Notes under the pieces: generated by a model
Database searches by the model: none
What the model saw: only the letters and a program-made list of their open reading frames with translations
Told to the model about the DNA's origin: nothing
Shown: piece after piece, positions 51,756 through 62,762 of the stretch
Layout of the letters: every line of letters starts with the position of its first letter
Numbering within the stretch: the first letter of the stretch is position 1
Program-made: the position numbers and the translations under genes
Assembly (NCBI RefSeq): GCF_901875635.1
Contig: NZ_CABFMN010000081.1
Span: 1-64,000, forward strand
Origin: Xylophilus ampelinus
Lineage (GTDB): Bacteria; Pseudomonadota; Gammaproteobacteria; Burkholderiales; Burkholderiaceae_C
Length of the DNA: 64,000 bases
Direction: 5' to 3'

Positions 51756-53438
51756 TCAGAGGACGATGCGGCGGTAGTCCGCCAGCAGCTGGCCCAGGAA
51801 CGCGTTGAAGCGCGCGGCCGCGGCGCCGTCGATCACGCGGTGGTCGTACGACAGCGACAGCGGCAGCACCAGGCGCGGCACGAACTGCTTGCCGTCCCAC
51901 ACCGGCTTCATCTGCCCCTTCGACAGGCCCAGGATGGCCACTTCGGGCGCGTTGATGATGGGCGTGAAGTGCGTGCCGCCGATGCCGCCGAGCGAGCTGA
52001 TCGAGAAGCAGCCGCCCTGCATGTCGGCCGAACCGAGCTTGCCGTCGCGCGCCTTCTTGGCCAGATCGCCCATCTCCTGGCTGATCTGGATGATGCCCTT
52101 CTTGTCGGCGTCCTTAAGCACCGGCACCACCAGGCCGTTGGGCGTGTCCGCCGCGAAGCCAATGTTGAAGTACTGCTTGTAGACCAGCGTATCGCCGTCC
52201 AGGCTGGTGTTGAACTCGGGGAACTTCCTGAGCGCCGCGACCACCGCCTTGATGACGAAGGCCAGCATCGTCACCTTCACGCCCGACTTCTCGTTCTCCT
52301 TGTTGGTGGAGACGCGGAAGGCTTCGAGCTCGGTGATGTCGGCCTCGTCGTTGTTGGTGACGTGCGGGATCATCACCCAGTTGCGGTGCAGGTTGGCGCC
52401 ACTCAGCTTCTTGATGCGCGAGAGGTCCTTGCGCTCCACCGTGCCGAACTTGGCGAAGTCCACCTTCGGCCAGGGGCTGAGGCCCAGCGCCGCGCCGTCG
52501 GCGCCGCCACCGGCCGGCGCCTTGGCGGCCGAGGCCTTGGTCTGCGTGGCGCCGCTCATCACGGCCTTGGTGAAGGCCTGGACGTCGGCTTCGGTGATGC
52601 GGCCCTTGGGACCCGAGCCCTTGACCTCTTCCAGCGGCACGCCGAGCTCGCGCGCGAACTTTCGCACCGAGGGCGAGGCATGTGGAAGGTTGCCAGTGGG
52701 CGCCTTGGTGGGGTCGTGTGCCGGTGCCGCCGCCGCGGGGGTTGCAGCAGCAGGCGCGGGTGCCGGCGACGAGGCCGACGCGGCGGGCGCAGGCGCCGCT
52801 GCGGCAGCAGCTGCCGGCGCCGGTGCAGGCGCCGCAGAGCCCCCTGCCCCTTCGAGCACCGCGATCAGGTCGCCGATGTTGACCGTGTCGCCGACCTTGA
52901 CCTTCAGCTCCTTGAGTGTGCCGGCCGCGGACGAGGGAATCTCCATCGACGCCTTGTCGGACTCGACGGTGATGAGCGACTGCTCTTCCTTGATCGTGTC
53001 GCCGGGCTTGACCAGCACCTCGATGACGGCGACGTCCTTGAAGTCGCCGATGTCGGGCACCTTGACCTCGACCGGACCAGCGGACGTGCTTGCTCCTGAA
53101 TTCGTAGCAGGCTGCGCAGGCGCAGCGGGCGCTGCAGCCGCTTTCGGCTCGGAAGCCGGTGCCGCCGCAGGGGCCGGTGCGGGTGCCGCGGGGGCCGCCC
53201 CTTCGGCTTCCAGGATCAGCACGACCGAGCCTTCGCTCACCTTCGCGCCGACATCGACCTTCAATTCCTTCACCACGCCGGCGGCGGACGACGGGATCTC
53301 CATCGATGCCTTGTCCGACTCGACCGTGATCAGCGACTGCTCGGCCTTGACCGTGTCGCCCACCTTCACCAGCACCTCGATCACCGCGACTTCGTCGAAA
53401 TCGCCGATGTCCGGCACCTTCACTTCAATGGCTGCCAT
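51756..53438 (-). CDS. aceF: Dihydrolipoyllysine acetyltransferase, pyruvate dehydrogenase E2
   Basis: A 560-residue E2. Two lipoyl domains (about 1-78 and 118-195), each with [11 protein letters not shown], are joined by Ala/Pro-rich linkers, followed by a peripheral subunit-binding domain ([20 protein letters not shown] near 255) and the catalytic domain, ending with [18 protein letters not shown] and its catalytic His. The first linker includes a copy of the palindromic repeat. It starts at 53438, 44 bp after the aceE stop. It transfers acetyl groups from E1 to CoA. Confidence 0.96.
   Translation of the reverse strand: MAAIEVKVPDIGDFDEVAVIEVLVKVGDTVKAEQSLITVESDKASMEIPSSAAGVVKELKVDVGAKVSEGSVVLILEAEGAAPAAPAPAPAAAPASEPKAAAAPAAPAQPATNSGASTSAGPVEVKVPDIGDFKDVAVIEVLVKPGDTIKEEQSLITVESDKASMEIPSSAAGTLKELKVKVGDTVNIGDLIAVLEGAGGSAAPAPAPAAAAAAAPAPAASASSPAPAPAAATPAAAAPAHDPTKAPTGNLPHASPSVRKFARELGVPLEEVKGSGPKGRITEADVQAFTKAVMSGATQTKASAAKAPAGGGADGAALGLSPWPKVDFAKFGTVERKDLSRIKKLSGANLHRNWVMIPHVTNNDEADITELEAFRVSTNKENEKSGVKVTMLAFVIKAVVAALRKFPEFNTSLDGDTLVYKQYFNIGFAADTPNGLVVPVLKDADKKGIIQISQEMGDLAKKARDGKLGSADMQGGCFSISSLGGIGGTHFTPIINAPEVAILGLSKGQMKPVWDGKQFVPRLVLPLSLSYDHRVIDGAAAARFNAFLGQLLADYRRIVL
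53092..53153 (+). repeat. Palindromic repeat inside the aceF linker
   Basis: The degenerate core GCTCC-TGAATTC-GTAGC (53092-53108) is followed by a GC-rich tail with GGGCGCTGCAGC and CTTTCGGCTCGGAAG. It is read on the minus strand within the linker between lipoyl domains. Confidence 0.65.
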
Positions 53439-53482
53439 GTTCTGTGTCTCCCGCCGAAAGGCGTGTGTGTTCTGGTTGTGGT

Positions 53483-56200
53483 TTACGCGTACAGCGGGTT
53501 GATCTTGTCGGCCTTGATGGCGTACTTCTTGATGGCCTCGGCCACCTTGGCGGCGGGCACCGCGCCGTCGTCGGCCAGCGCGCGCAGCGCGGCGACCACG
53601 ATGTAGTGGCGGTTGATCTCGAAGTGCTCGCGCAGCTTGCTGCGGAAGTCGCTGCGGCCGAAGCCGTCGGTGCCCAACACGCGGTAGCTGCGGCCCTTGG
53701 GGATGAAGGGGCGGATCTGCTCGGCGTAGGCCTTCATGTAGTCAGTCGATGCGACGACGGGGCCGGTGGTGCCGCCGAGCTGCTGCGCCACGAAGGGCAC
53801 GCGTTGCTCGTCCGTCGGGTGCAGCAGGTTCCAGCGGTCGACGTCCTGGCCGTCGCGCGCCAGTTCGTTGAAGCTCGGGCAGCTCCACACGCTCGCGGCC
53901 ACGCCCCAGTCCTTCTCGAGCAGTTCCTGCGCGAAGAAGGATTCGCGCAGGATGGTGCCGCTGCCCAGCAGCTGCACCGTGGGCACGTTCTTGCCCTTGA
54001 TGGCCGGCGCCTGCTTGCTCAGGTACATGCCCTTGATGATCTGCTCCTCGGTGCCGGGCTGCAGGCCGGGCATCGCGTAGTTCTCGTTGAGCAGCGTGAG
54101 GTAGTAGTAGACGTTCTCCTGCTTCTCGACCATGCGCTTGAGGCCGTGGTGCAGGATGACACCGACCTCGTGCGCGAAGGTCGGGTCGTAGCTCACGCAG
54201 TTGGGGATCGTGCCGGCCAGGATGTGGCTGTGGCCGTCCTCGTGCTGCAGGCCTTCGCCATTCAGCGTCGTGCGCCCGGACGTGCCGCCCAGCAGGAAGC
54301 CGCGGGCCTGCATGTCGCCGGCCGCCCAGGCCAGATCGCCGATGCGCTGGAAGCCGAACATCGAGTAGTACACGTAGAACGGCACCATGATGCGGTTGTT
54401 CGTGCTGTAGCTCGTGGCCGCCGCGATCCAGCTGGCCATGCCGCCGGCCTCGTTGATGCCTTCCTGCAGGATCTGGCCGCCCTTGTCTTCCTTGTAGTAC
54501 ATGACCTGGTCTTTATCCACCGGGGTGTACTGCTGGCCATGCGGGTTGTAGATGCCGACCTGGCGGAACAGGCCTTCCATGCCGAAGGTGCGTGCCTCGT
54601 CCACCAGGATGGGCACGACGCGCGGGCCCAGCGCCTGGTCGCGCAGCAACTGCGTGAGGAAGCGCACGTAAGCCTGGGTGGTCGAGATTTCACGGCCTTC
54701 GGCCGTCGGCTCGAGCACGGCCTTGAAGGTCTCGAGCGCGGGCACGGTGAAGCTCTCGTCGGCCTTCACGCGGCGGTGCGGCAGGTAGCCGCCCAGCGCC
54801 TTGCGGCGCTCGTGCAGGTACTTCATCTCCGGCGTGTCGTCGGCCGGCTTGTAGAAGGGCAGCTCGGCGATCTGGCTGTCCGGGATCGGGATGTTGAAAC
54901 GGTCGCGGAAGGCCTTGATGTCCTCGTCGCTGAGCTTCTTGGTCTGGTGGACGGTGTTCTTGCCCTCGCCGATCTTGCCCATGCCGAAGCCCTTGACGGT
55001 CTTGACGAGCAGCACGGTGGGCTGGCCCTGGTGGTTCTGCGCGGCGTGGAAGGCGGCGTACACCTTCTGCGAGTCGTGGCCGCCGCGCTGCAGGTTCCAG
55101 ATCTCGTCGTCCGTCATGTTCTCGACCATCTTGGCCGTGCGCGGGTCGCGGCCGAAGAAGTGCTTGCGGACGTACGCGCCGTCGTTGGCCTTCATGGCCT
55201 GGTAGTCGCCGTCGTTGGTCTTCATCATGAGCTCGCGCAGGGCGCCGTCATGGTCCTTGGCGAGCAGCGCGTCCCAGCCCTTGCCCCAGATCAGCTTGAC
55301 GACGTTCCAGCCCGAGCCGCGGAATTCGCCTTCCAGCTCCTGGATGATCTTGCCGTTGCCGCGCACCGGGCCGTCCAGGCGCTGCAGGTTGCAGTTGATG
55401 ACGAAGATCAGGTTGTCGAGGTTCTCGCGCGCGGCCAGGCCGATGGCACCCAGCGATTCGACTTCGTCCATCTCGCCGTCGCCGCAGAACACCCAGACCT
55501 TGCGGTTGGCGGTGTCGGCGATGCCGCGGGCGTGCAGGTACTTGAGGAAGCGGGCCTGGTAGATGGCCATCAGCGGGCCCAGGCCCATCGACACGGTCGG
55601 AAACTGCCAGAACTCGGGCATGAGCTTCGGGTGCGGGTAGCTCGACAGGCCCTTGCCGTCCACTTCCTGGCGGAAGTTCAGCAGTTGCTCTTCGGTGAGG
55701 CGCCCTTCGAGGTAGGCACGGGCATAGATGCCGGGCGAGACGTGGCCCTGGATGTAGAGCAGGTCGCCGCCGTGCTTCTCGCTCTCGGCATGCCAGAAGT
55801 GGTTGAAGCCGGCACCGAACATGCTGGCCAGCGAGGCGAAGGAGCCGATGTGGCCGCCGAGGTCGCCGCCTTCGGGCGGATGGTGGCGGTTGGCCTTGAC
55901 CACCATGGCCATGGCGTTCCAGCGCATGTAGGCGCGCAGGCGCTGCTCGATCTCGAGGTTGCCGGGGCTGCGGGCTTCGGCCTCGGGCTCGATGGTGTTG
56001 ACGTAGCCGGTGTTGGCCGAGAACGGCATGTCGACGCTGTTCTGGCGCGCATGCTCGAGCAGCTCTTCCAGCAGGAAGTGGGCGCGCTCGGGGCCTTCGG
56101 CCTGGATGACGGCGGAGAGGGCGTCCCTCCACTCTCTGGTTTCCTGCGCATCCGCATCGTTTGCAGCCGCGCCGAAATGGTTCTCGGGATTCGCCGACAT
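53483..56200 (-). CDS. aceE: Pyruvate dehydrogenase E1 component, homodimeric
   Basis: A 905-residue thiamine-pyrophosphate enzyme that decarboxylates pyruvate and acetylates the E2 lipoyl groups. The TPP-binding region [20 protein letters not shown] with a following [13 protein letters not shown] is present. The family stretches [13 protein letters not shown] ([20 protein letters not shown]), [11 protein letters not shown], and [19 protein letters not shown] are typical of the E. coli AceE type. The ATG at 56200 gives the normal start MSANPENH. It is divergent from the sensor kinase at 56391. Its TPP cofactor links it to the thiamine locus. Confidence 0.97.
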   Translation of the reverse strand: MSANPENHFGAAANDADAQETREWRDALSAVIQAEGPERAHFLLEELLEHARQNSVDMPFSANTGYVNTIEPEAEARSPGNLEIEQRLRAYMRWNAMAMVVKANRHHPPEGGDLGGHIGSFASLASMFGAGFNHFWHAESEKHGGDLLYIQGHVSPGIYARAYLEGRLTEEQLLNFRQEVDGKGLSSYPHPKLMPEFWQFPTVSMGLGPLMAIYQARFLKYLHARGIADTANRKVWVFCGDGEMDEVESLGAIGLAARENLDNLIFVINCNLQRLDGPVRGNGKIIQELEGEFRGSGWNVVKLIWGKGWDALLAKDHDGALRELMMKTNDGDYQAMKANDGAYVRKHFFGRDPRTAKMVENMTDDEIWNLQRGGHDSQKVYAAFHAAQNHQGQPTVLLVKTVKGFGMGKIGEGKNTVHQTKKLSDEDIKAFRDRFNIPIPDSQIAELPFYKPADDTPEMKYLHERRKALGGYLPHRRVKADESFTVPALETFKAVLEPTAEGREISTTQAYVRFLTQLLRDQALGPRVVPILVDEARTFGMEGLFRQVGIYNPHGQQYTPVDKDQVMYYKEDKGGQILQEGINEAGGMASWIAAATSYSTNNRIMVPFYVYYSMFGFQRIGDLAWAAGDMQARGFLLGGTSGRTTLNGEGLQHEDGHSHILAGTIPNCVSYDPTFAHEVGVILHHGLKRMVEKQENVYYYLTLLNENYAMPGLQPGTEEQIIKGMYLSKQAPAIKGKNVPTVQLLGSGTILRESFFAQELLEKDWGVAASVWSCPSFNELARDGQDVDRWNLLHPTDEQRVPFVAQQLGGTTGPVVASTDYMKAYAEQIRPFIPKGRSYRVLGTDGFGRSDFRSKLREHFEINRHYIVVAALRALADDGAVPAAKVAEAIKKYAIKADKINPLYA

Positions 56201-56390
56201 CCTGTGTCTCCTTGATGTGATTTGTGGCCAGTAATTTAGTGCCGCTTGCTGTGGCCGCGGCAGTGTCTCACAAAAATTTGCGCATTCCAAATGGTGCGTA
56301 ACGTTTTCTTTATGTGAAATTAGATGAAGCAAACGGGTGAACATCGGGGTCTCGATCCACGTCGCAGACCCGACCCTCTACACTGGAACG

Positions 56391-58931
56391 ATGTCCGTCC
56401 CCAGCCCGCCCGTCACCCGCGATGCGGTTCCCGCTTCGCCCTTGTCGTGGTGGCGCAAGTGGTGGCGCCGGCAGACGCCGGTGATCCAGGACAGCGTTGC
56501 GATGCTCATGCCGCTGGCGGCGGTGCTGCTCTTCCTGGCGGCGCTGGTGGCGGCGTTCTATTACCTGCGCGCCGAGGAAATGGAGCGCGAGCAGGAGTCG
56601 GTCAAGCGCGATGTCGAATACGCCCAGCAGCGCCTGCGCCTGCGCCTGCTCGAGCGGCAGGAGCAGCTGATGCGCCTGGCGCGCGACGCCGGCAACCGCG
56701 AGATCGACCCCAACGAGTTCGCCAGCCGCGCCGAATCGCTGGTGAGCCAGTACCCCGAGCTGCAGGTCATCAGCTGGATCGACGACCGCCGCGCCGTGCG
56801 TGCCAGCTATGCGGCGCCGAGCGTCCACCCGTCGCAGCAGCATCCGCAGGGCGAAATCCTGCGTCCCGGCGAGATCGAGAGCAACTACGCCCTCTCGCGC
56901 GAATTGCGCCAGCCGGTGTTCTCGCAGCCCGGTGCCGGCCGCGAGCCGCCCTCCATGCTGCAGTTGCACATCCCCCTGTACGACCAGGGGCTGTTCGCGG
57001 GGGTGGTGCTCGGTGAGTTCTCCATCGACGGCCTGCTGCGCTACGGCGTGCCGCCGGAGGTGTCGGCCCGCTACGCGGTCGCCTTGCTCGACGGCAAGGA
57101 AGGCCTGCTGGCCGGCAACACCGTGAACCCGCGCGACGGCGCGGCGGTGCGCCTGCTGCCCTGGGCGGAACACACCAACCAGTTCGAAGTGCCCGTCTCG
57201 CCGGTGGGCAACGGCCTCGTCCTGCGCGCGCAGGCGTATCGCACGTCGCAGGGCCTGGTGGGCAACGGCCTGTTCTGGCTGGTCGCGGCGCTCAGCGTGC
57301 TCACGAGCTGGACGCTGATCGGCATGTGGGGCCACACCCGCCGCCGGCTGGCCGCGCAGCAGGCGCTGGTGGCCGAGACCAACTTCCGCCGCGCCATGGA
57401 AAACTCCATGCTCACCGGCATGCGGGTGCTCGACCTCTCCGGGCGCATCACCTACGTCAACGCCGCCTTCTGCGCGATGACGGGCTGGAGCGAGCAGGAA
57501 CTGGTCGGCCAGACGCCGCCCTTCCCCTACTGGCTCGAGGCCGACCACGAGATCATGAGCGAGCGGCTGGAGGAAGAGATCCACGGCCGATCGCTGCCGG
57601 GTGGCTTCCAGGTGCGCGTCAAGCGCAAGAACGGCAGCGTCTTCAATGCGCGCCTGTACGTGTCGCCGCTGATCGACGCCCATGGCCAGCAGGCCGGCTG
57701 GATGACCTCGATGACCGACATCACCGAGCCGACGCGCATCCGCGAGCAGTTGTCGGCCTCGTACGAGCGCTTCACCACCGTGCTGGAGGCGCTCGATGCG
57801 TCCGTGTCGGTGGCGCCCCTGGGCAGCCAGGAACTGCTGTTCGCCAACAAGATGTACCGCTCCTGGTTCGGCTCCGACACCGAGGGGCACCTCGACATGG
57901 TCGCGCAGGCCGGCGTGCCCAGCACGCCGGCGCAGGACTCGGCCTTCGACGACGTCGACGCGCTCGCCGGCCTTCCGGTCGACACACTCACTGCCGCGCA
58001 GGCGGCCAACAACGAGATCTTCCTGCCCGAGCTGGGCAAGTGGCTGGAGGTGCGTTCCCGCTACCTCACCTGGGTCGACGGCCGGCTGGCGCAACTGGTG
58101 ATCGCCACCGACATCACCCCGCGCCGCGACGCCGAGGAACAGGCCGCCGCCCAGGCCGACAAGGCCCAGGCCGCAAGCCGCCTGATCACCATGGGCGAGA
58201 TGGCCTCCAGCGTGGCGCACGAGCTCAACCAGCCGCTGACGGCCATCAGCAACTACTGCAACGGGATGGCCTCGCGCATCCGAAGCCACCAGATCGACGA
58301 GGAGGCGCTGCTGGCCGCGCTGGACAAGACCTCCAAGCAGGCGCAGCGGGCGGGCCAGATCATCCAGCGCATCCGCACCTTCGTGAAACGCAGCGAGCCC
58401 AACCGCACGCCGGCCGAGGTGTCGACGATGGTGAGCGAGGCCGTGGAGCTGGCCGGCATCGAGCTGCGCCGGCGCAACGTGCGCCTCAACCACTATGTCG
58501 CCGCACGCCTGCCCATCCTGCGCGTGGACCGCATCCTGATCGAGCAGGTGCTGGTCAACCTGATGAAGAACGCGGCCGAGTCGATCGACCTGGCCGACCG
58601 GCCGGTGGCGCGGCGCAGCGTGGAACTGCGGGTCGTGCCGAAGGTGGTCGACGGCCAGAACGCCGTGGAGTTCTCGGTCCAGGACACCGGCATGGGCCTG
58701 GCGCCGGAGGTGATGGAGCGGCTGTACGAGGCCTTCTTCTCGACCAAGCCCGAAGGCATGGGCATCGGGCTCAACCTGTGCCGAACGATCGTGGAATCCC
58801 ACCGCGGCCGGATGCAGGCGGAGAACCTCTACAATGGTCCGGATGTGGTCGGATGCCGTTTTTCCTTCTGGATTCCGGTGTCCGGCGCTATCGATTCCGT
58901 AGCAAGCGACGAGGCAAAGGTACCTGCATGA
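56391..58931 (+). CDS. PAS-domain sensor histidine kinase
   Basis: An 846-residue membrane kinase. TM1 lies about residues 37-58 and TM2 about 290-310; between them is a Cache-like periplasmic domain (YPELQVISWIDDRR, then LYDQGLFAGVVLGEFSIDGLL). Two PAS domains follow (about 335-455 and 465-585). HisKA has the phospho-His in SSVAHELNQPLTAISNYCNG near residue 607, and the ATPase domain has VNLMKNAAESIDLA, DTGMGLAP and PEGMGIGLNL. The ATG at 56391 is chosen over the longer open frame. The stop overlaps the response regulator start (ATGA). A palindromic-repeat copy encodes the last residues. Confidence 0.92.
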   Translation: MSVPSPPVTRDAVPASPLSWWRKWWRRQTPVIQDSVAMLMPLAAVLLFLAALVAAFYYLRAEEMEREQESVKRDVEYAQQRLRLRLLERQEQLMRLARDAGNREIDPNEFASRAESLVSQYPELQVISWIDDRRAVRASYAAPSVHPSQQHPQGEILRPGEIESNYALSRELRQPVFSQPGAGREPPSMLQLHIPLYDQGLFAGVVLGEFSIDGLLRYGVPPEVSARYAVALLDGKEGLLAGNTVNPRDGAAVRLLPWAEHTNQFEVPVSPVGNGLVLRAQAYRTSQGLVGNGLFWLVAALSVLTSWTLIGMWGHTRRRLAAQQALVAETNFRRAMENSMLTGMRVLDLSGRITYVNAAFCAMTGWSEQELVGQTPPFPYWLEADHEIMSERLEEEIHGRSLPGGFQVRVKRKNGSVFNARLYVSPLIDAHGQQAGWMTSMTDITEPTRIREQLSASYERFTTVLEALDASVSVAPLGSQELLFANKMYRSWFGSDTEGHLDMVAQAGVPSTPAQDSAFDDVDALAGLPVDTLTAAQAANNEIFLPELGKWLEVRSRYLTWVDGRLAQLVIATDITPRRDAEEQAAAQADKAQAASRLITMGEMASSVAHELNQPLTAISNYCNGMASRIRSHQIDEEALLAALDKTSKQAQRAGQIIQRIRTFVKRSEPNRTPAEVSTMVSEAVELAGIELRRRNVRLNHYVAARLPILRVDRILIEQVLVNLMKNAAESIDLADRPVARRSVELRVVPKVVDGQNAVEFSVQDTGMGLAPEVMERLYEAFFSTKPEGMGIGLNLCRTIVESHRGRMQAENLYNGPDVVGCRFSFWIPVSGAIDSVASDEAKVPA
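58887..58903 (+). repeat. Palindromic repeat core at the end of the sensor kinase gene
   Basis: GCTAT-CGATTCC-GTAGC is read as GAIDSVAS in the last 16 residues of the kinase. It has little of the GC-rich tail. Confidence 0.6.
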
Positions 58932-59572
58932 GTTTGATCCCCAAGAAAGGCACGGTCTATGTGGTGGATGACGACGAAGCGGTGCGCGACTCGCTGCAGT
59001 GGCTGCTCGAGGGCAAGGACTACCGCGTCCGCTGCTTCGATTCCGCCGAATCCTTTCTCTCCCGCTACGACCCGCGCGAAGTTGCATGCCTGATCGTCGA
59101 CATCCGCATGGGCGGCATGACCGGCCTGGAGTTGCAGGACAAGCTCATCGAGCGCAAGTCCCCCCTGCCGATCGTGGTCATCACCGGCCATGGTGACGTG
59201 CCGATGGCGGTCGACTCGATGAAGAAGGGCGCCATGGACTTCATCCAGAAGCCCTTCAACGACGAGGCCCTCGTCACGCTGGTCGAACGCATGCTCGACC
59301 ATGCCCGCAGCGCCTTCGCCCAGCATCAGCAGTCGGCCAGCCGCGATGCGCTGCTGTCCAAGCTCACCGGCCGCGAAGCGCAGGTGCTCGAGCGCATCGT
59401 CGCCGGCCGCCTGAACAAGCAGATCGCCGACGACCTGGGCATCAGCATCAAGACGGTGGAGGCGCACCGCGCCAACATCATGGAAAAGCTCAACGCCAAC
59501 ACCGTGGCCGACCTGCTGAAGATCGCGCTGGGCCAGACGCCCGCCCCTGCTGCCAAAGCCGCGACACCCTGA
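58928..59572 (+). CDS. FixJ/NarL-type LuxR response regulator
   Basis: A 214-residue two-domain regulator. The receiver contains DDD at 14-16, phospho-acceptor Asp58 in LIVDIRMGGM and the Lys in FIQKPFNDEALV. The C-terminal LuxR/GerE helix-turn-helix is LTGREAQVLERIVAGRLNKQ, then IADDLGISIKTVEAHRANIM. It is coupled to the PAS kinase by a four-base overlap. A terminator follows at 59597. Confidence 0.94.
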   Translation: MSLIPKKGTVYVVDDDEAVRDSLQWLLEGKDYRVRCFDSAESFLSRYDPREVACLIVDIRMGGMTGLELQDKLIERKSPLPIVVITGHGDVPMAVDSMKKGAMDFIQKPFNDEALVTLVERMLDHARSAFAQHQQSASRDALLSKLTGREAQVLERIVAGRLNKQIADDLGISIKTVEAHRANIMEKLNANTVADLLKIALGQTPAPAAKAATP

Positions 59573-59573
59573 C

Positions 59574-59590
59574 GCTACAGATTTCATAGC
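59574..59590 (+). repeat. Palindromic repeat core next to the terminator
   Basis: GCTAC-AGATTTC-ATAGC follows the regulator stop; the GC-rich part after it forms the terminator hairpin, so the repeat tail here doubles as a transcription terminator. Confidence 0.55.
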
Positions 59591-59596
59591 TGCCAG

Positions 59597-59630
59597 CGCC
59601 CGCCCCACCTGCGTGAGCGGGCGTTTTCAT
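59597..59630 (+). terminator. Intrinsic terminator after the response regulator
   Basis: CGCCCGC (59597-59603) and GCGGGCG (59617-59623) pair and are followed by TTTT at 59624-59627. It ends the kinase-regulator unit before folD. Confidence 0.75.
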
Positions 59631-59656
59631 TTGCAAGATTCAGAAAGCCCCTCGCC

Positions 59657-60508
59657 ATGACCGCCCAGCTCATCGACGGCAACGCCCTCGCCCGCCAGAT
59701 CCGCGCCGACGTCTCCGGCCGCACCGCCGCCCTCAAGGCGCGCGGCATCCAGCCCACGCTGGCCATCGTGCTGGTGGGCGACGACCCGGCCAGCCAGGTC
59801 TACGTGAAGCACAAGGTCAACGACAGCAGCGAAACCGGCCTGGTCGCCAACCTTGAACGCTACCCGGCCGACATGGCCGAGGCCGATTTGCTGGCCCGCA
59901 TCCACGCACTCAACGACGACCCGGCCGTGCACGGCATCCTGGTGCAACTGCCGCTGCCCAAGCACATGGACAGCCACCAGGTGATCGAGGCCATTTCCCC
60001 CGCCAAGGACGTCGACGGCTTCCACGTCGCCAGCGCCGGCGCGCTGATGGTCGGCCAGCCGGGCTTCTGGCCCTGCACGCCGCACGGCTGCATGAAGATG
60101 CTCGAATCGATCGGCTACGACCTGCGCGGCAAACATGCGGTGGTCATCGGCCGCAGCAACATCGTGGGCAAGCCCATGGCCATGATGCTGCTGGCGCAGA
60201 ACGCCACCGTCACCATCTGCCACAGCGGCACGGCCGACCTCGGCGCCATGACGCGGCAGGCCGACGTCGTGGTCGCGGCCGTCGGCAAGGTGAACCTGCT
60301 CACGGCCGGCATGGTCAAGCCGGGTGCCGTGGTGATCGACGTGGGCATGAACCGCAACGCCGAAGGCAAGCTGTGCGGCGACGTCGACTTCGCCGGCGTG
60401 AAGGAAGTGGCGGGCTGGATCACGCCCGTGCCCGGCGGCGTCGGCCCCATGACGCGGGCCATGCTGCTGGCCAACACCCTCGAGGCCGCGGAACGCGCGG
60501 CCGGCTGA
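59657..60508 (+). CDS. folD: Bifunctional methylenetetrahydrofolate dehydrogenase/cyclohydrolase
   Basis: A 283-residue enzyme of one-carbon metabolism, interconverting methylene- and formyl-tetrahydrofolate. The catalytic Lys is in [14 protein letters not shown] near residue 56; [10 protein letters not shown] and [14 protein letters not shown] are family motifs, and the NADP site is [14 protein letters not shown]. The end [22 protein letters not shown] is conserved. Start ATG at 59657, with a purine-rich CAGAAAG upstream. Confidence 0.97.
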   Translation: MTAQLIDGNALARQIRADVSGRTAALKARGIQPTLAIVLVGDDPASQVYVKHKVNDSSETGLVANLERYPADMAEADLLARIHALNDDPAVHGILVQLPLPKHMDSHQVIEAISPAKDVDGFHVASAGALMVGQPGFWPCTPHGCMKMLESIGYDLRGKHAVVIGRSNIVGKPMAMMLLAQNATVTICHSGTADLGAMTRQADVVVAAVGKVNLLTAGMVKPGAVVIDVGMNRNAEGKLCGDVDFAGVKEVAGWITPVPGGVGPMTRAMLLANTLEAAERAAG

Positions 60509-60601
60509 CACGCTCCAACAGGCCCACCATAGCGCGCCTTGATCGGCGCCATGCAAACGCCGGTGGCTTGAAGCCACCGACCTCGCCTCAAAATGCCAGC
60601 C

Positions 60602-62665
60602 ATGACCAATCCCCTGCTCGACTTCGACGACCTGCCCCTTTTCGACCAGATCCGCCCGGAGCATGTCGCGCCAGCGGTCGACGTGCTGCTCAAGCAGGCC
60701 GAGGTCGCGCTCGAGGAAGTCACCGCGCCCGCGTTCCCGGCCCAATGGGAGGCCATCGCCAAGGTGCTCGATGTCTCCACCGAGCGCTTCTCGCGCGCCT
60801 GGGGCGCCGTCGGCCACCTGAATGCGGTGGCCGACACGCCCGAACTGCGCGCGGCCTACAACGAGGCCATGCCGCGCGTGACCGCCTTCTGGACCCAGCT
60901 GGGTTCCGATGAGCGCCTGTATGCCAAGTACAAGGCCATCGACCCGGCCACGCTGAACCCCGAGCAGGCCCAGGCCCACAAGAATGCCGTGCGCAACTTC
61001 GTGCTGGGTGGCGCGGAACTCCAGGGCGAGGCCAAGAAGCGCTACGCCGAGATCCAGGAACGCCAAGCCGAGCTGAGCCAGAAATTCAGCGAGCATGCGC
61101 TCGACGCGACCGACGCCTTCGCCTGGTATGCCGAGCTGGCCGACCTGGACGGACTGCCCGAGGACGTGATCGGTGCGGCCCGCGCGGCGGCCGAGGCCGA
61201 AGGCAAGCCCGGCTACAAGCTCACGCTCAAGATGCCCTGCTACCTGCCGGTGATGCAGTTCGCAAAGAGCAGCGCCCTGCGCGAGCGCCTGTACCGTGCT
61301 TACGTCACCCGGGCGAGCGAATTCGGCGATCCCGCCTTCGACAACACCGCGCTCATCACCGAGATTCTGGCGTTGCGCGAGGAAGAGGCGAAGCTGCTGG
61401 GCTACGCCAACTTCGGCGAGCTGTCGGTCGTGCCCAAGATGGCCGAGTCGCCCGAACAGGTCGTGAAGTTCCTGCGCGACCTCGCCGCCAAGGCCCGGCC
61501 GTATGGCGAGCGCGACGTGGCCGAGTTGCGCGAGTTCGCGTCCAAGGAACTGCGCCTGGCCGACCCGCAGCCCTGGGACTGGAGCTACATCGGCGAAAAG
61601 CTCAAGGAAGCGCGCTACGCCTTCAGCGAGCAGGAGGTGAAGCAGTACTTCCCGGCGCCCAAGGTGCTGGCGGGCCTCTTCAAGATCGTCGAGACCCTGT
61701 TCGAGGTGAACATCCGCCGCGACAGCGCGCCGGTGTGGCACCCCACGGTCGAGTTCTACCGCATCGAGCGCGATACCCCCCAAGGTTGCCAGAAGGTCGG
61801 CCAGTTCTACCTCGACCCCTCGGCCCGCGTCGGCAAGCGCGGCGGCGCCTGGATGGACGACGTGCGCGCGCGCTGGTTACGCCCCGACACGGGCACGCTG
61901 CAGACGCCGGTCGCACAGCTGGTGTGCAACTTCGCCGAAGGCGTGGATGGCAAGCCGCCGCTGCTCACGCACGACGACGTCATCACCCTCTTCCACGAAT
62001 TCGGCCACGGCCTGCACCACATGCTCACGCAGGTGAACGAGCGCGACGTCTCGGGCATCAGCGGCGTCGAATGGGATGCGGTCGAGCTGCCCAGCCAGTT
62101 CATGGAGAACTTCTGCTGGGAATGGGACGTGCTCAGGCACATGACCGCCCACACCGACACTGGCGAGCCGCTGCCGCGTGCGCTGTACGACAAGATGATC
62201 GCCGCCAAGAATTTCCAAAGCGGCATGCAGACGCTGCGCCAGATCGAGTTCTCGCTCTTCGACATGCTGCTGCACACCGAATTCCATGCGGCAAACGCCG
62301 GGCCGGGCGCAGTCATGGCCCTGCTGGGACAGGTACGCGACGAAGTCGCCGTCTTGCCCGCCCCGCCCTTCAGCCGCACGCCCAACACCTTCACGCACAT
62401 CTTCTCGGGCGGCTATGCGGCCGGCTACTACAGCTACAAGTGGGCCGAGGTGCTGTCGGCAGACGCGTACGCGGCCTTCGAGGAGAGCGCGGGCGCGAAC
62501 GGCGAGCCGAGCGTGGACACCGGCCGGCGCTACCGGCAGGCCATTCTCGAGGCCGGCGGCAGCCGCACGGCGATGGAGTCGTTCAAGGCCTTCCGCGGTC
62601 GCGAGCCGCAGCTCGACGCCCTGCTGCGCCACCAGGGCATGGCCGAAGACGCGCAGCCGGCCTGA
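60602..62665 (+). CDS. prlC: M3 family oligopeptidase A
   Basis: A 687-residue cytosolic zinc metallopeptidase. HEFGHGLHHMLT near residue 465 provides the HExxH zinc ligands, with the third, Glu, in the QFMENFCWEWDVL stretch that follows. N-terminal helices and the C-terminal GGYAAGYYSYKWAEVLSADAYAAFEE region match the oligopeptidase A/Dcp family. It degrades short peptides, including cleaved signal peptides. The ATG at 60602 is preferred; 60593 is in frame. It follows folD by about 90 bp. Confidence 0.94.
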   Translation: MTNPLLDFDDLPLFDQIRPEHVAPAVDVLLKQAEVALEEVTAPAFPAQWEAIAKVLDVSTERFSRAWGAVGHLNAVADTPELRAAYNEAMPRVTAFWTQLGSDERLYAKYKAIDPATLNPEQAQAHKNAVRNFVLGGAELQGEAKKRYAEIQERQAELSQKFSEHALDATDAFAWYAELADLDGLPEDVIGAARAAAEAEGKPGYKLTLKMPCYLPVMQFAKSSALRERLYRAYVTRASEFGDPAFDNTALITEILALREEEAKLLGYANFGELSVVPKMAESPEQVVKFLRDLAAKARPYGERDVAELREFASKELRLADPQPWDWSYIGEKLKEARYAFSEQEVKQYFPAPKVLAGLFKIVETLFEVNIRRDSAPVWHPTVEFYRIERDTPQGCQKVGQFYLDPSARVGKRGGAWMDDVRARWLRPDTGTLQTPVAQLVCNFAEGVDGKPPLLTHDDVITLFHEFGHGLHHMLTQVNERDVSGISGVEWDAVELPSQFMENFCWEWDVLRHMTAHTDTGEPLPRALYDKMIAAKNFQSGMQTLRQIEFSLFDMLLHTEFHAANAGPGAVMALLGQVRDEVAVLPAPPFSRTPNTFTHIFSGGYAAGYYSYKWAEVLSADAYAAFEESAGANGEPSVDTGRRYRQAILEAGGSRTAMESFKAFRGREPQLDALLRHQGMAEDAQPA

Positions 62666-62762
62666 GCGGGCGTAAACGCGCCAGCTGCAGGCGCGGCCGG
62701 CTGCGGTACGCTCGGGCCTTCGCCCGCGGCCGCGCCGCCCGTCGTTCACCTGCTGCACCGCC

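Noticed and set aside
56310..59087. A 925-codon minus-strand frame over the PAS kinase
   Set aside because: The plus-strand kinase has all kinase boxes in order; the antisense frame is His/Arg-rich and unlike protein.
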